A stretch of 64,000 bases of DNA from the NCBI GenBank assembly GCA_958454405.1, contig CAUEBO010000003.1:45320-109319 (forward strand), in the 5' to 3' direction. This document shows positions 8,960-17,179 of this stretch, in pieces. The stretch's first letter is position 1, and every line of letters begins with the position of its first letter. The translations under genes were made by a program, and so were the position numbers. The notes beneath the pieces are model-generated. The model saw only the letters and a list, made by a program, of their open reading frames with translations. It had not been told where the DNA came from and made no database searches. Origin of the DNA: an uncultured Eggerthellaceae bacterium. Its GTDB lineage: Bacteria; Actinomycetota; Coriobacteriia; Coriobacteriales; Eggerthellaceae.

Positions 8960-9883
8960 ATGGCAGACATCACCGAAGTCGACTACATCTGGAAGAACGG
9001 GGAGCTGATCCCTTGGGCTGAGGCGACCACGCACGTTCTGTCCCACTCGCTGCATTACGGTTCCGGCGTGTTCGAGGGCATCCGCTGCTACCAGGATCCC
9101 GATACGAAGAAGAGCCAGGTGTTCCGCCTGCGCGACCACATGGAGCGCCTGCATCGCAGCTGCAAGATAGCGCTCATCGACCTGCCGTACACGGTGGACG
9201 AGCTGTGCGAGGCCACGCTCGAGGTCATTCGCAAGAACAACCTGCCGTCCTGCTACATCCGCCCGCTCGTGTACCGCGGCTACGGCGTGATGGGCGTCGA
9301 TCCCACCGGCGCTCCCACCGACGTGATCATCGCCGTGTGGCCGTGGGACACCTACCTGGGAGCCGACGCGCTCGAGAACGGCGTGGCCGTGGGCGTGTCG
9401 TCGTGGCGCCAGCGCACGAACAACTCCATCCCGCCTGCGGTGAAGGCGACCGCGTCCTATATGAACTCCATCCTGGCGAAGCTCGAGGCGAAGGAGCACG
9501 GCTACGCCGAGGCCATCATGCTGAACGAGGCGGGCCTTGTGTGCGAGGGCACGGGCGAGAACCTGTTCGTGGTGCGCGACGGCATCCTGTCCACCCCGCC
9601 TTTGTCCGACGGCCTGCTGGAAGGCATCACGCGCGACACGGTGCTGTGCTTGGCCGATGATCTGGAGATACCCGCCATCGAGGAGAGCCTCACCCGCTCC
9701 GACCTGTACGTGGCCGACGAGGTGTTCATGACCGGGTCCGCGGCCGAGCTCACGCCCATCGGCAGCGTGGACGGCCGCGTGGTGGGCAAGCCCGGCGAGA
9801 TCACGCGCGCGCTGCAGGACCGGTACTTCGACGTGGTCTACGGCAGGATCGACGACTACGCCGAATGGGTGACTGAGATCTAG
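8960..9883 (+). CDS. ilvE: Branched-chain amino acid aminotransferase
   Basis: A 307-residue PLP enzyme of fold type IV, cytoplasmic. It carries out the last step of valine, leucine and isoleucine synthesis. The N-terminal HYGSGVFEGIRCY motif, the lysine in PPAVKATASYMN (Schiff-base residue by homology with IlvE), and EAIMLNEAGLVCEGTGENLF identify the family. ATG 8960 is preceded by GAGGAAGG. The frame extends upstream but without similarity. The 266-base leader contains a TACAAT (-10-like, 8825) and a GCATGGGCTCGTTC / GAACGAGCGCATGC imperfect inverted repeat that may be an attenuator. Citramalate synthase follows, consistent with a branched-chain pathway cluster. Confidence 0.93.
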   Translation: MADITEVDYIWKNGELIPWAEATTHVLSHSLHYGSGVFEGIRCYQDPDTKKSQVFRLRDHMERLHRSCKIALIDLPYTVDELCEATLEVIRKNNLPSCYIRPLVYRGYGVMGVDPTGAPTDVIIAVWPWDTYLGADALENGVAVGVSSWRQRTNNSIPPAVKATASYMNSILAKLEAKEHGYAEAIMLNEAGLVCEGTGENLFVVRDGILSTPPLSDGLLEGITRDTVLCLADDLEIPAIEESLTRSDLYVADEVFMTGSAAELTPIGSVDGRVVGKPGEITRALQDRYFDVVYGRIDDYAEWVTEI

Positions 9884-9885
9884 GA

Positions 9886-9913
9886 GATCCGGCGGCTTGA
9901 CAGCCGCCGGATC
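9886..9913 (+). terminator. Strong hairpin after ilvE
   Basis: A 12-bp perfect stem (GATCCGGCGGCT/AGCCGCCGGATC) with a TGAC loop, beginning 3 bases after the stop. There is no T-run, so termination may be partial with read-through into cimA. Confidence 0.5.
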
Positions 9914-9926
9914 GCGTCGATGCTGC

Positions 9927-10027
9927 GCGGGGCTGCGATACCCAATCTTCGCGCGATGCCGCAAGCTTGCGTACCGAAGTACGCGGCGCTCGCGCCATCC
10001 CACGAATCTCGGGCATCGCAGCCCCGC
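9927..10027 (+). repeat. 101-nt long palindromic structure in cimA leader
   Basis: GCGGGGCTGCGATACCC at the left pairs with GGGCATCGCAGCCCCGC at the right (one mismatch in 17). A nested hairpin, GCGTAC-CGAA-GTACGC, sits in the middle (tetraloop CGAA), with further partly paired arms between. It lies between ilvE and cimA. It could be an attenuator, a processing site or a dispersed repeat. No second copy was seen in this window. Confidence 0.55.
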
Positions 10028-10094
10028 TCGCTGGCATCGTTCGACCCGCGAGGTTCTGTTCGCGCTTCGCGCGAATGCCCGGAAAGGAGCGCGC

Positions 10095-11687
10095 ATGACG
10101 AAAATCCTCACCTACGACTGCACGTTGCGCGACGGGGAGCAGAGCGAGGGCATCGCGCTGTCGCTCGAGGACAAGCTGCGCATCGTCGAGCGCCTGGACG
10201 CATTCGGCGTCGACTTCATCGAGGGCGGCTACCCCGCGTCGAACCCGAAGGACATAGCGTTCTTCCAGCGCGTGCAGGAGCTGCCGCTTTCGCACGCGAG
10301 GATCGCGGCGTTCGGATCCACCTGCAAGAAGGGCGTCGCCCCTGAGGACGACCAGGGCCTGGCCGACCTCATGGGCAGCGGAGCGCCCGTGGTCACCATC
10401 GTCGGGAAGACGTGGGACGAGCAGGTCACCCGCGCTTTGCAGACCACGTTGGACGAGAACCTGCGCATGGTGCGCGAGTCGGTAGCCTACCTCAAGGCCC
10501 AGGGCCGCATCGTGGTGTTCGATGCCGAGCACTTCTTCGACGGCTACAAGGCCAACGCCGCCTACGCGCTGGCATGCGTGCGCGCGGCGAGCGAGGCCGG
10601 CGCCGATTCGGTCGACCTGTGCGAGACGAACGGCGGCGCGCTGCCCCACGAGGTGGAAGAGATCGTGCGCGCGGTGGCCGAGGCGCTTCCCGCCCAGCAG
10701 CTGGGCATCCACTGCCACAACGATTCGGGCTGCGCCGTGGCCAACACGCTCGCGGCGGTGCGCGCCGGCGCAACCCAGGTGCAGGGCACCGTGAACGGGT
10801 ACGGCGAACGCGTGGGCAACGCCGATTTGCTCACCATCGTCGCCGACCTCGAGCTCAAGATGGACCGCACCTGCGTGGGCGAGGAGAACCTGCGGCAGCT
10901 GACCGGCGTGTCGCAGTTCGTGGCCGAGACGTGCAACATGTCCGTGCCGAACCACCACCCCTACACGGGCGCATCGGCGTTCGCGCACAAGGGCGGCTTG
11001 CACGCCAGCGCCATCGCGCGCTTTCCCGAGGCGTACGAGCATGCGCGCCCCGAAAGCGTGGGCAACGCGCAACGCATGCTGGTGAGCGAGCTGGCGGGCA
11101 AGGCGTCGCTCGTCGCCAAGGCGGCCAGCTTGGGCATCGACCTCGCGTCCTGCCCCGACAAGACGCAGGACATCCTGGACGACATCAAGCGGCGCGAGGC
11201 GTGCGGCTACTCCTACGAGGTGGCCGACGGATCGCTCGCCTTGCTGCTGCAACGGCATCTGGGCGCGTATCGCCCGCACTTCACGCTGGAGAGCTTCCGC
11301 GTCATCGTGGACGACCACGAAGACACCGGCGCGCTGGCCAAGGACGCCATGAGCGAGGCCACCATCAAGATACACGTCGGCAACCAGCGCTTCGTGGCAA
11401 CGGGCGAAGGCGCGGGTCCGGTGGGCGCCCTCGACAACGCGCTGCGCATGGCCATCACCGCGTTCTATCCAGAGCTCGCCGACATCGAGCTGGTGGACTA
11501 CAAGGTGCGCATTCTCGACGAGAACGTGGGCACCGATGCCATCACGCGCGTCGTCATCACCACGCGCGACAAGCACGGCAGCTGGGGCACGGTGGGCGTG
11601 TCGGAGAACATCATCGAGGCGTCGTGGAACGCGCTCGTCGATTCGGTCGAGTACGGTTTGACGAGGATGCCGGTTCCGGCGTCCTGA
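10095..11687 (+). CDS. cimA: (R)-citramalate synthase (LeuA/HMGL family)
   Basis: 530 residues. It condenses pyruvate with acetyl-CoA to citramalate, giving threonine-independent isoleucine synthesis. TYDCTLRDGEQSEGIALSLE is the catalytic HMGL-like N-terminus (the LRDGEQ arginine and aspartate bind substrate and metal). GIHCHNDSGCAVANTLAAVRAG carries the metal-binding HxH, and YGERVGNADL is also typical. Residues from about 400 form the LeuA-type dimer/regulatory domain. The sequence style matches the CimA/TIGR00977 group rather than true 2-isopropylmalate synthase, but homocitrate-type activity cannot be excluded by eye. ATG 10095 follows GGAAAGGAGC. It lies downstream of ilvE. Confidence 0.85.
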   Translation: MTKILTYDCTLRDGEQSEGIALSLEDKLRIVERLDAFGVDFIEGGYPASNPKDIAFFQRVQELPLSHARIAAFGSTCKKGVAPEDDQGLADLMGSGAPVVTIVGKTWDEQVTRALQTTLDENLRMVRESVAYLKAQGRIVVFDAEHFFDGYKANAAYALACVRAASEAGADSVDLCETNGGALPHEVEEIVRAVAEALPAQQLGIHCHNDSGCAVANTLAAVRAGATQVQGTVNGYGERVGNADLLTIVADLELKMDRTCVGEENLRQLTGVSQFVAETCNMSVPNHHPYTGASAFAHKGGLHASAIARFPEAYEHARPESVGNAQRMLVSELAGKASLVAKAASLGIDLASCPDKTQDILDDIKRREACGYSYEVADGSLALLLQRHLGAYRPHFTLESFRVIVDDHEDTGALAKDAMSEATIKIHVGNQRFVATGEGAGPVGALDNALRMAITAFYPELADIELVDYKVRILDENVGTDAITRVVITTRDKHGSWGTVGVSENIIEASWNALVDSVEYGLTRMPVPAS

Positions 11688-11732
11688 CGGACGGCGGGCC
11701 GTGCGGCCGATAGGACAGGGAAGGTCGATACC

Positions 11733-12035
11733 ATGAGCGAGCTGAGAACTCCCGAAGTCGAGGACCTGCTGCGCGTGTTCGCGGCGCTCGACGACGAGGA
11801 CACCATCTTCTCCCTGCTCGAGGACTTGTTCACGATCCGCGAGATCAAGGAGACGTCGCAGCGGCTGGCCGTGGCGCGCCTGCTGGACGCGGGGAGGTCC
11901 TATGCTTCGATCGAGGAGGCAACGGGCGCCTCGGCAACCACGATCGCGCGCGTCTCGAAATGCCTGAGCTACGGCTCCGGCGGCTACAACGCCGCCCTCA
12001 ACGCTTTGGACGATGCGAAGAAGGCGGGCCGCTGA
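11733..12035 (+). CDS. YerC/YecD-family TrpR-like DNA-binding protein
   Basis: 100 residues, all helical, with the TrpR-type helix-turn-helix (TSQRLAVARLLDAGRSYASI, then TGASATTIARVSKCLSYG). It matches the YerC/YecD family found in Firmicutes and Actinobacteria, whose targets are largely unknown. It lies 45 bases after citramalate synthase with its own weak ribosome site (ACAGGGAAGG), so it is probably co-transcribed. Regulation of the branched-chain genes is an inference from position only. Confidence 0.85.
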   Translation: MSELRTPEVEDLLRVFAALDDEDTIFSLLEDLFTIREIKETSQRLAVARLLDAGRSYASIEEATGASATTIARVSKCLSYGSGGYNAALNALDDAKKAGR

Positions 12036-12097
12036 CGCGCCGTGCCGCCAAGGCCGTTGCGGGGGCGCATCGTGTCGGCAACGCCGCTCTTGCCATG

Positions 12098-12242
12098 ATG
12101 GCTGAAAACACGGTCGAATGCGCAGTCGCCGAGCGCGAAACCAGGCACGAGAATTTCGCGACCAGGCGTTTTGCGCGACCAAGGCGCGCGAAGGGCGCGA
12201 ATCGGCCCCGCAGACTGCACATTCGACCGCGTTTTCGGTCAT
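12098..12242 (+). repeat. Interspersed palindrome-ended element, copy 2
   Basis: 145 bp with 29-bp terminal inverted repeats (12098-12126 and 12214-12242; 4 mismatches). It is almost identical in layout and core to copy 3 (60796-60938), and both share the central segment GCGACCAGGCGTTTTGCGCG. The arms carry CGGTCGAATG where copy 1 has GCCTTCGAATG, and the partner arm changes to match in each copy. It lies between the YerC-like gene and a flavodoxin-fold gene. Confidence 0.8.
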
Positions 12243-12481
12243 TTCCGATTCAGCCCGAGCCAGCCGCGCCAGCCTGGTTTGTGCTGGCGTTCCCGGCGGG
12301 CATCGGGGTCGATTCGCCGGCTGAACGAGGGGCGCATGCGCGGGCGGAGGGGGACGAAGGCGCCGCAGGGGGGAGCGGGGCGTTGCCGCTGCCCGCGCGC
12401 CTGACAAGTGCAGAGCTGCTTCAATGCGGTATCATAGGCCTGATTTCAATGCCGTCACCTTGCTTGTGAAGGAGAGTCCGC
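12243..12481 (+). other. Non-coding leader of flavodoxin-fold gene
   Basis: No credible gene was seen. A possible -10 (TATCAT, 12430-12435) lies 47 bases before the start codon. CTGACA at 12401 is too far (23 bases) to be its -35. A ribosome site GAAGGAG precedes ATG 12482. Confidence 0.3.
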
Positions 12482-13042
12482 ATGACCACGTTGTTCGTCA
12501 ATGCATGCATGCGCGGGGAAGCGTCCCGCACGCTCGCGCTGTGCCGCGAGTATTTGGAAGGCGTCGAGGATGTCGTCGAGGTCGATCTGGCAGAGCTCGG
12601 CCTCAAACCCTTCGACGCCGCCATGGTGGCCTATCGCAGCGAAAAACAGCAGGCCGGGGAATGGGACGATCCCATCTTCACATTGTCGCGCCAGTTCGCC
12701 GAGGCGGACGACATCGTCGTGGGAGCGCCGTACTGGGACCTGTCGTTCCCAGCGGCGCTCAAGATTTACCTTGAGCATGTGAGCGTGTGCGAATGCACGT
12801 TCCATTATACGGAGGACGCCCGCTGCGAAGGCATCTGCAAAGCGCGCACCCTCACGTATATCGCCACGTCCGGCGGCTCCGTGGAAGGGGCCAACTTCGG
12901 ATACGAATACCTGTGCGGCATCGCGAAGATGTTCGGCATCCCGGAAACGCGGTTCGTGGCTGCTGAAGGGCTGGACATCGTGGGCATCGACGTGGAAGCT
13001 CAGCTGGACAAAGCGCGCGAGCAGCTGGCGAAGCTCCGGTGA
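12482..13042 (+). CDS. NAD(P)H-quinone/azo reductase-like flavodoxin-fold protein
   Basis: 186 residues with a flavodoxin-like alpha/beta fold. The N-terminal LFVNACMRGEASRT resembles the phosphate-binding loop of the Flavodoxin_2 (AzoR/NQO) family. VVGAPYWDLSFPAALKIYLEHV and TYIATSGG are the family's central flavin-contacting segments. It probably binds FMN and reduces quinones or similar acceptors with NAD(P)H. It has an unusual number of cysteines (for example CECTF and ARCEGIC). Its stop overlaps the GTG start of an HD-GYP gene by four bases, so the two are translationally coupled. Confidence 0.8.
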   Translation: MTTLFVNACMRGEASRTLALCREYLEGVEDVVEVDLAELGLKPFDAAMVAYRSEKQQAGEWDDPIFTLSRQFAEADDIVVGAPYWDLSFPAALKIYLEHVSVCECTFHYTEDARCEGICKARTLTYIATSGGSVEGANFGYEYLCGIAKMFGIPETRFVAAEGLDIVGIDVEAQLDKAREQLAKLR

Positions 13043-14403
13043 GCATCGCGTCTCCCCGGGATTCCCTCTCCGAAGCGGCGCCTGCAGGGCGCTTCGAGCA
13101 TCCGGTTCGGCTCGAGGGCCTGCTGGACGCCGCCGATGCGGCTACGATGGTCGGCCGCGCGCTCGGGCTCGTCGACGAGCGCTTGGTCGACCACGGGCTG
13201 CGCGTGGCCCGCATGCTCGATGCCATGATGGAAGTCGACGGCTCGCTTGATGGGCGGCAACGCGACGGGCTGCATATGGCCGCGCTTCTGCATGATGTGG
13301 GAGCGTACCGCACCGAAGAGATCGACCGTCTGGTTTCGTTCGAGACCGGCGACGTGTGGGAACACTCGTTCTACGGCTGCCTGTTCTTCAAGGAGCTGTC
13401 GCCGCTTCCCGAGTACGCCGAGATCATCCTGTACCATCATATGCCGAACAGCCTGTTCGACGGACAAGACGCTGCCGTGCGCTTCCTGTCCCAATGCTTG
13501 CAGGTCGCCGATCGTGCCGACGTGCTGCTGCTCGATCACCCCGAACTCGATGCCGACGAACTGCTCTGCGCGTTGGAGGGCGCAGCGCAGGGCCGGTTCT
13601 CGGACGAGGCCGTCGCCTTGTTCGCGGAGGCCGTGCATCGGTTCGACCTCGTGAAGGCGCGGCGCTCGGGTTTCGAGCGGGAGTTTCCGATGCGGGTTTT
13701 CCGGAACGGCGGAGAGGCGGTGCCGTATCTGGACATGCTGGTGCATGTGATCGATTTTCGCAGCCGGCATACCGTCGCCCATACCGTGACGACGGCATGG
13801 ACGGCATACGGGCTGGCCGTCCGCATGCTGGCGGACGACGATGCCGTTCGGCGCGTGTACCTGGGCGCGCTGCTGCACGACGTGGGCAAGATCGGCGTGC
13901 CCTTGTCGGTTCTGGAGAAGCCCGGCCGCCTCGATGAGGCCGAGACGGCCGTCATGCGCACGCATGTGAAGCTTACGGAGCGCATCCTCTGCGGGCTCGT
14001 CGACGACGATGTGCTGCAGGTTGCCGTGCGCCATCATGAGAAGCTGGACGGTTCCGGCTATCCATGCGGGCTGCGCGGCGATCGGCTGACGATGCCTGAA
14101 CGGATCGTCGCGGTAGCCGACATCGTGAGCGCGCTGGTGGGCACGCGCAGCTACAAGGAAGCCTATCCCAAAGACAAAGTGCTGGGAATTCTTTCCGACC
14201 AAAGCGAGCGGGGCCTGGTCGATGCGAGCGTGGTCCAGGTCATGGTGAGGGACTACGACGAGATCATGGAGGACGTCGGCCGTGCGACCGCGCCCATCGA
14301 GGCAACCTATCGACGGGTGCAGGACGGGTATCGGCGGCTGCTGCAAACGCTCGGCGAAGCGGCACCGCCGCGCAAAAGCCGCACTCCGAATCCGAACGCG
14401 TAG
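13039..14403 (+). CDS. HD-GYP domain phosphodiesterase-like protein (tandem HD domains)
   Basis: 454 residues with no membrane segments. The first HD-type domain (about residues 35-215) keeps only LLHDVGAY. The second is a complete HD-GYP domain: LLHDVGKIGVP around residue 275, VRHHEKLDGSGYP near 330, and RIVAVADIVSALVGTRSYK near 350. HD-GYP enzymes hydrolyse cyclic di-GMP or related dinucleotides in the cytoplasm, and the key HD, HH and GYP residues are present. The GTG start at 13039 overlaps the stop of the flavodoxin-fold gene (GTGA). No GGDEF protein is seen in the window. Confidence 0.85.
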   Translation: MSIASPRDSLSEAAPAGRFEHPVRLEGLLDAADAATMVGRALGLVDERLVDHGLRVARMLDAMMEVDGSLDGRQRDGLHMAALLHDVGAYRTEEIDRLVSFETGDVWEHSFYGCLFFKELSPLPEYAEIILYHHMPNSLFDGQDAAVRFLSQCLQVADRADVLLLDHPELDADELLCALEGAAQGRFSDEAVALFAEAVHRFDLVKARRSGFEREFPMRVFRNGGEAVPYLDMLVHVIDFRSRHTVAHTVTTAWTAYGLAVRMLADDDAVRRVYLGALLHDVGKIGVPLSVLEKPGRLDEAETAVMRTHVKLTERILCGLVDDDVLQVAVRHHEKLDGSGYPCGLRGDRLTMPERIVAVADIVSALVGTRSYKEAYPKDKVLGILSDQSERGLVDASVVQVMVRDYDEIMEDVGRATAPIEATYRRVQDGYRRLLQTLGEAAPPRKSRTPNPNA

Positions 14404-14406
14404 CCG

Positions 14407-15030
14407 TTAGCGTCGGCGGGCGAACGCTTCCAGCACGAGCTGGGCGCGGGTGCCGATGGGCGTCGCGTTCTCGGCGAGGAAGCGGGGAACGTCCTCGACG
14501 GCGAGCGCGAACGGCTCGATGAATTCCGACGGCTCGGGCTGCGCGTCGGCCACCTTCTCCACCTGCGCGAACACGACGTGCACGCTCTCGTCAGTGAGCC
14601 CGGTGGACGAGAAGCCCGCCTGCGGCAAGGGGTCGAGGGCCGCTTCGCCCAGGTCGCTGCGCAGGGCGTAGCCCGTCTCCTCGCGCAGCTCGCGGTCGAC
14701 GCAGTCCTCCAATCGCTCGCCCGGTTCGACGAGGCCGGCGGGAAAGGCGATGCACCAGCTGTTGAGCGGGTAGCGGAATTCGCGGATGAGCAGAAGCCGT
14801 CCGTCCTCGGTCTGCGGCACGATGCACACGGCGTCGGCCGTGGGCGGCTTGCCGGCTGCGCGCGCTTCGAGCTCGCTGCGGTACGCGTCGACGCCCTTTC
14901 GCGAGGCGCTTTCGTATTCATAGGACGACCCGTCGGGCAGGGTGTAGGTGAGGACGTACTTGTTGATCCATCCAGAGGAAACCTGGCGGACGTTGGCAAG
15001 CCGGGGCGTGTCGGGGCGAGTGTCGGGCAT
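14407..15030 (-). CDS. NUDIX hydrolase (ADP-ribose pyrophosphatase type)
   Basis: 207 residues. The Nudix box runs G-x5-E-x7-REL-x-EE-x-G (GLVEPGERLEDCVDRELREE, then TG), intact around residues 105-127. The preceding LLLIREFRYPLN and AFPAGLVEPGE are typical of ADP-ribose/NDP-sugar pyrophosphatases, which clear nucleotide-sugar waste in the cytoplasm. ATG at 15030 has AGAGG upstream. It converges with the HD-GYP gene (3 bases between stops) and lies just downstream of a Sir2 gene. Both deal with ADP-ribose chemistry, so a link is possible. Confidence 0.9.
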   Translation of the reverse strand: MPDTRPDTPRLANVRQVSSGWINKYVLTYTLPDGSSYEYESASRKGVDAYRSELEARAAGKPPTADAVCIVPQTEDGRLLLIREFRYPLNSWCIAFPAGLVEPGERLEDCVDRELREETGYALRSDLGEAALDPLPQAGFSSTGLTDESVHVVFAQVEKVADAQPEPSEFIEPFALAVEDVPRFLAENATPIGTRAQLVLEAFARRR

Positions 15031-15127
15031 GGATCCTCTTTCGTCGTCGGGGTATGTCTGCGATGCGCGGTCCGTGCGGCAGTATAGCAGGCTCGCGTGC
15101 ACATCGAGGCTGCCTGTTCGTCCGCTG

Positions 15128-15889
15128 CTAGAAATCGAACACCGCGCCCACGTTTGCGGCGATGCACAGGTCCGCGTGGCGATCGCGCGGGGTGGGGGTG
15201 CGGTTCACGATGACGAGGCGGTCTCCGGTGAAGTAGTCGATGAGCCCTGCGGCCGGGTACACGGCCAGCGACGTGCCGGCCACGACGAGGAGGTCGGCTT
15301 GCGCGATGGCCGCGACGGCGCCGTTCAGCACGCGGTCGTCGAGCGGTTCCTCGTACAGCACGACATCGGGTTTCACGATGCCGCCGCACGCTCGGCAGCG
15401 CGGCACGCCGTCGGGCGCCTGCGCGCGCAGTTCCAGCAGCTCTTCGACGGAATGCGCTGCGCCGCAGTCCATGCAGAAGTTGCGCAGCACGCTGCCGTGC
15501 AGCTCGTAGACGAGCGAGCTGCCCGCTTTCTGATGCAGGCCGTCGATGTTCTGCGTGACGACGGCCGACAGGGTGCCGGCGGACTCGAGCTCGGCGAGCT
15601 TTTGGTGCGCTTGGTTCGGCTGCGCGCCCAGCGCGATCATGCGCTCGCAATAGAAGTCGAAGAACTCGCGCGGGCGGGCGTCGAAGAAGCTGCGGCTGAC
15701 CATCTGCTCGGGCGGATAGGGGTACTTCTGGGAGAACAAGCCGTCCGAGCTGCGGAAGTCGGGAATGCCGCTTTCGGTGGACACGCCTGCGCCTCCGAAG
15801 AACACCATGCCGCCCCGGGGCGCCTCCCGTACCCATCGGTGAAACGTTTCGATGTCCTGCTCCGTGCGGCTGTCCGCGCGCTCGTCCAT
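15128..15889 (-). CDS. cobB: Sir2-family NAD-dependent protein deacylase
   Basis: 253 residues. Sirtuin signatures are GGAGVSTESGIPDFR (NAD binding), TQNIDGLH (catalytic), LHGSV, and a zinc ribbon of two CxxC pairs (CMDCG, CRACG). GTSLAVYPAAGL and VNRTPT are the C-terminal NAD-pocket motifs. It removes acyl groups from lysines using NAD, releasing nicotinamide and O-acyl-ADP-ribose. ATG 15889 has GAGGAG at the right distance, and longer upstream frames have no similarity. Two parS-like sites lie 70-121 bases upstream. Confidence 0.93.
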   Translation of the reverse strand: MDERADSRTEQDIETFHRWVREAPRGGMVFFGGAGVSTESGIPDFRSSDGLFSQKYPYPPEQMVSRSFFDARPREFFDFYCERMIALGAQPNQAHQKLAELESAGTLSAVVTQNIDGLHQKAGSSLVYELHGSVLRNFCMDCGAAHSVEELLELRAQAPDGVPRCRACGGIVKPDVVLYEEPLDDRVLNGAVAAIAQADLLVVAGTSLAVYPAAGLIDYFTGDRLVIVNRTPTPRDRHADLCIAANVGAVFDF

Positions 15890-15959
15890 ATCGGCTCCTC
15901 CACGTTCGGTGCGCCCGCTCTCCCTTTGACGCATGATACCACGAGCGGCGCTTCCGCGA

Positions 15960-15975
15960 TGTTTCATGTGAAACA
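15960..15975. promoter_or_regulatory. parS: parS-like site 1
   Basis: TGTTTCATGTGAAACA differs at one position from the parS consensus TGTTTCACGTGAAACA bound by Spo0J/ParB. It lies 20 bases from a second site, in the gap between sir2 and hsp20. Confidence 0.75.
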
Positions 15976-15994
15976 TTTGTTCTGTCAATCCAGG

Positions 15995-16010
15995 TGTTTC
16001 ACGTGGAACA
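15995..16010. promoter_or_regulatory. parS: parS-like site 2
   Basis: TGTTTCACGTGGAACA has one mismatch to the parS consensus. It is paired with site 1. Confidence 0.75.
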
Positions 16011-16139
16011 TTTACCAGTTTCCGCAGAGCGGCATGCGTGGCAATGCCGTTTCGGCTGCGTGGGGTGAACGATCGCATGGAGCGTGCGGAGAGCGCCTCC
16101 CGCATGCGGCGAGCATCTGCATTTCGCACGCACAAGCAG

Positions 16140-16163
16140 AAAGGCGGCCTTCCGGCCGCCTTT
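16140..16163 (-). terminator. Terminator of hsp20
   Basis: A 10-bp perfect stem (AAAGGCGGCC/GGCCGCCTTT) with a 4-base loop, 39 bases beyond the hsp20 stop on its strand. The TTT closes the stem but no longer T-run follows. Confidence 0.6.
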
Positions 16164-16201
16164 CCCGCGCCTATGCCTATCAGAGTGCCGGGCGCTTGCG
16201 C

Positions 16202-16657
16202 CTAGCCTTCGATGGCGATGGTCTTCTTCTCTTCGAGCTTGGGCTGCTCCTGCTTCTTCGGCACGTCCACCTTCAGGACGCCGTCTTCGAACTTCGCCTT
16301 GATGTCGTCCTGTTCCACATCGTCGCCCACGTAGAACGTGCGGCTGCACTTGCCGCTGAAGCGCTCCTTGCGCACGAACGTGCCCTTGTCGTCCTTATCC
16401 TCGGACTCGCTCTGCGTCTGGGCGGTGATGGTGAGGTAGCCGTCCTTGAGCTCGGCCTGCACGTCGTCTTTCTTGAAGCCGGGCAGGTCGATGGTCAGCT
16501 CGTAGCCGCCGTCGTTCTCCTTGATGTCGGTGCGCATGAGCGTGGGCGCCATCTTCTGCATCGGGGCGGAGGCCGCGTCGAAGAACGCGTCGAACGGGTC
16601 GGTCATCAGTTCGCTCAGCAGGTTGCGGTTCCTTCTCATCGGTACCATCATGGCCAT
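16202..16657 (-). CDS. Small heat-shock protein, Hsp20/alpha-crystallin family
   Basis: 151 residues. The alpha-crystallin domain spans about residues 38-138, with the pattern ELTIDLPGFKKDD, LTITAQ and the signature FEDGVLKVDVPKK. The C-terminal IAI matches the I-x-I motif used for oligomer assembly. It holds unfolding proteins in the cytoplasm without ATP. ATG 16657 is chosen because AAGGAG lies nine bases before it; the in-frame ATG at 16666 is too close to that site. Control is clear: a CIRCE element overlaps the -35 of a strong promoter upstream. Confidence 0.95.
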   Translation of the reverse strand: MAMMVPMRRNRNLLSELMTDPFDAFFDAASAPMQKMAPTLMRTDIKENDGGYELTIDLPGFKKDDVQAELKDGYLTITAQTQSESEDKDDKGTFVRKERFSGKCSRTFYVGDDVEQDDIKAKFEDGVLKVDVPKKQEQPKLEEKKTIAIEG

Positions 16658-16763
16658 GTCGATCATCTCCTTGCATCGTGTGGAACCTGTTTTCCGGAGT
16701 CGAGGCATTCAGCCTCGTAGAAAATCTTAGTCCCTAGCTATATGGTTTTCTCTGTACAATGCT

Positions 16764-16792
16764 GTTATAAAACGCACGATTAGCACTGTCAA
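16764..16792 (-). promoter_or_regulatory. Sigma-A promoter of hsp20
   Basis: On the minus strand, TTGACA (16787-16792), a spacer of exactly 17, then TATAAC (16764-16769), a near-consensus promoter about 107 bases before the hsp20 start. The -35 lies inside the CIRCE operator. Confidence 0.85.
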
Positions 16793-16806
16793 GTTTCGAG
16801 TGCCAA
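16780..16806. promoter_or_regulatory. CIRCE operator (HrcA binding site)
   Basis: TTAGCACTG, 9 bases, then GAGTGCCAA, against the consensus TTAGCACTC-N9-GAGTGCTAA: one mismatch per arm with correct spacing. It covers the -35 of the hsp20 promoter, so HrcA would block RNA polymerase until heat shock. Confidence 0.85.
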
Positions 16807-17179
16807 AAGTTACGGTTTCGTCAACTTGCGACGGTGCGCTTATCGAGCATCCTGCGCGACGCCGCGAACTCTGCGCTCGCAGCGACCTATCTTACCGCCT
16901 GTGCGCAAGGCGCACGGCGATGCGCTTGTGCGACCGTCAAACCGAAAAGCCTCCGGCATGCGTTCGTCAAGCAGGCTCCATTGACTGTGATATCGCGATG
17001 CGGAGAGGAGCGGCTTTGCGAACGCTTCGCCCTTGGTTTCGCGAGCACGCTGCTCTTCATTTTGCGGCACTTTCCTCTTTGGGTTTTCGAAGCGCCGTTG
17101 CGCCCACGTTGCAGCATCGTTTTCCGTCGCGAGGAGACGATGCTCTATACTGGTGCGCGTTGAGGGAAAGGACGCGGCG
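16807..17179 (+). other. Non-coding stretch before phosphodiesterase gene
   Basis: Frames here are unconvincing and carry no known motif. A TATACT at 17146-17151 is a plausible -10 for the next gene (the -35 is not clear), giving a very short leader before GGGAAAGGA and the ATG. Nothing else is recognised. Confidence 0.3.

Noticed and set aside
16834..17163. 109-codon frame between hsp20 and the phosphodiesterase gene
   Set aside because: No ribosome site or family resemblance; overlapping frames on both strands look equally random.
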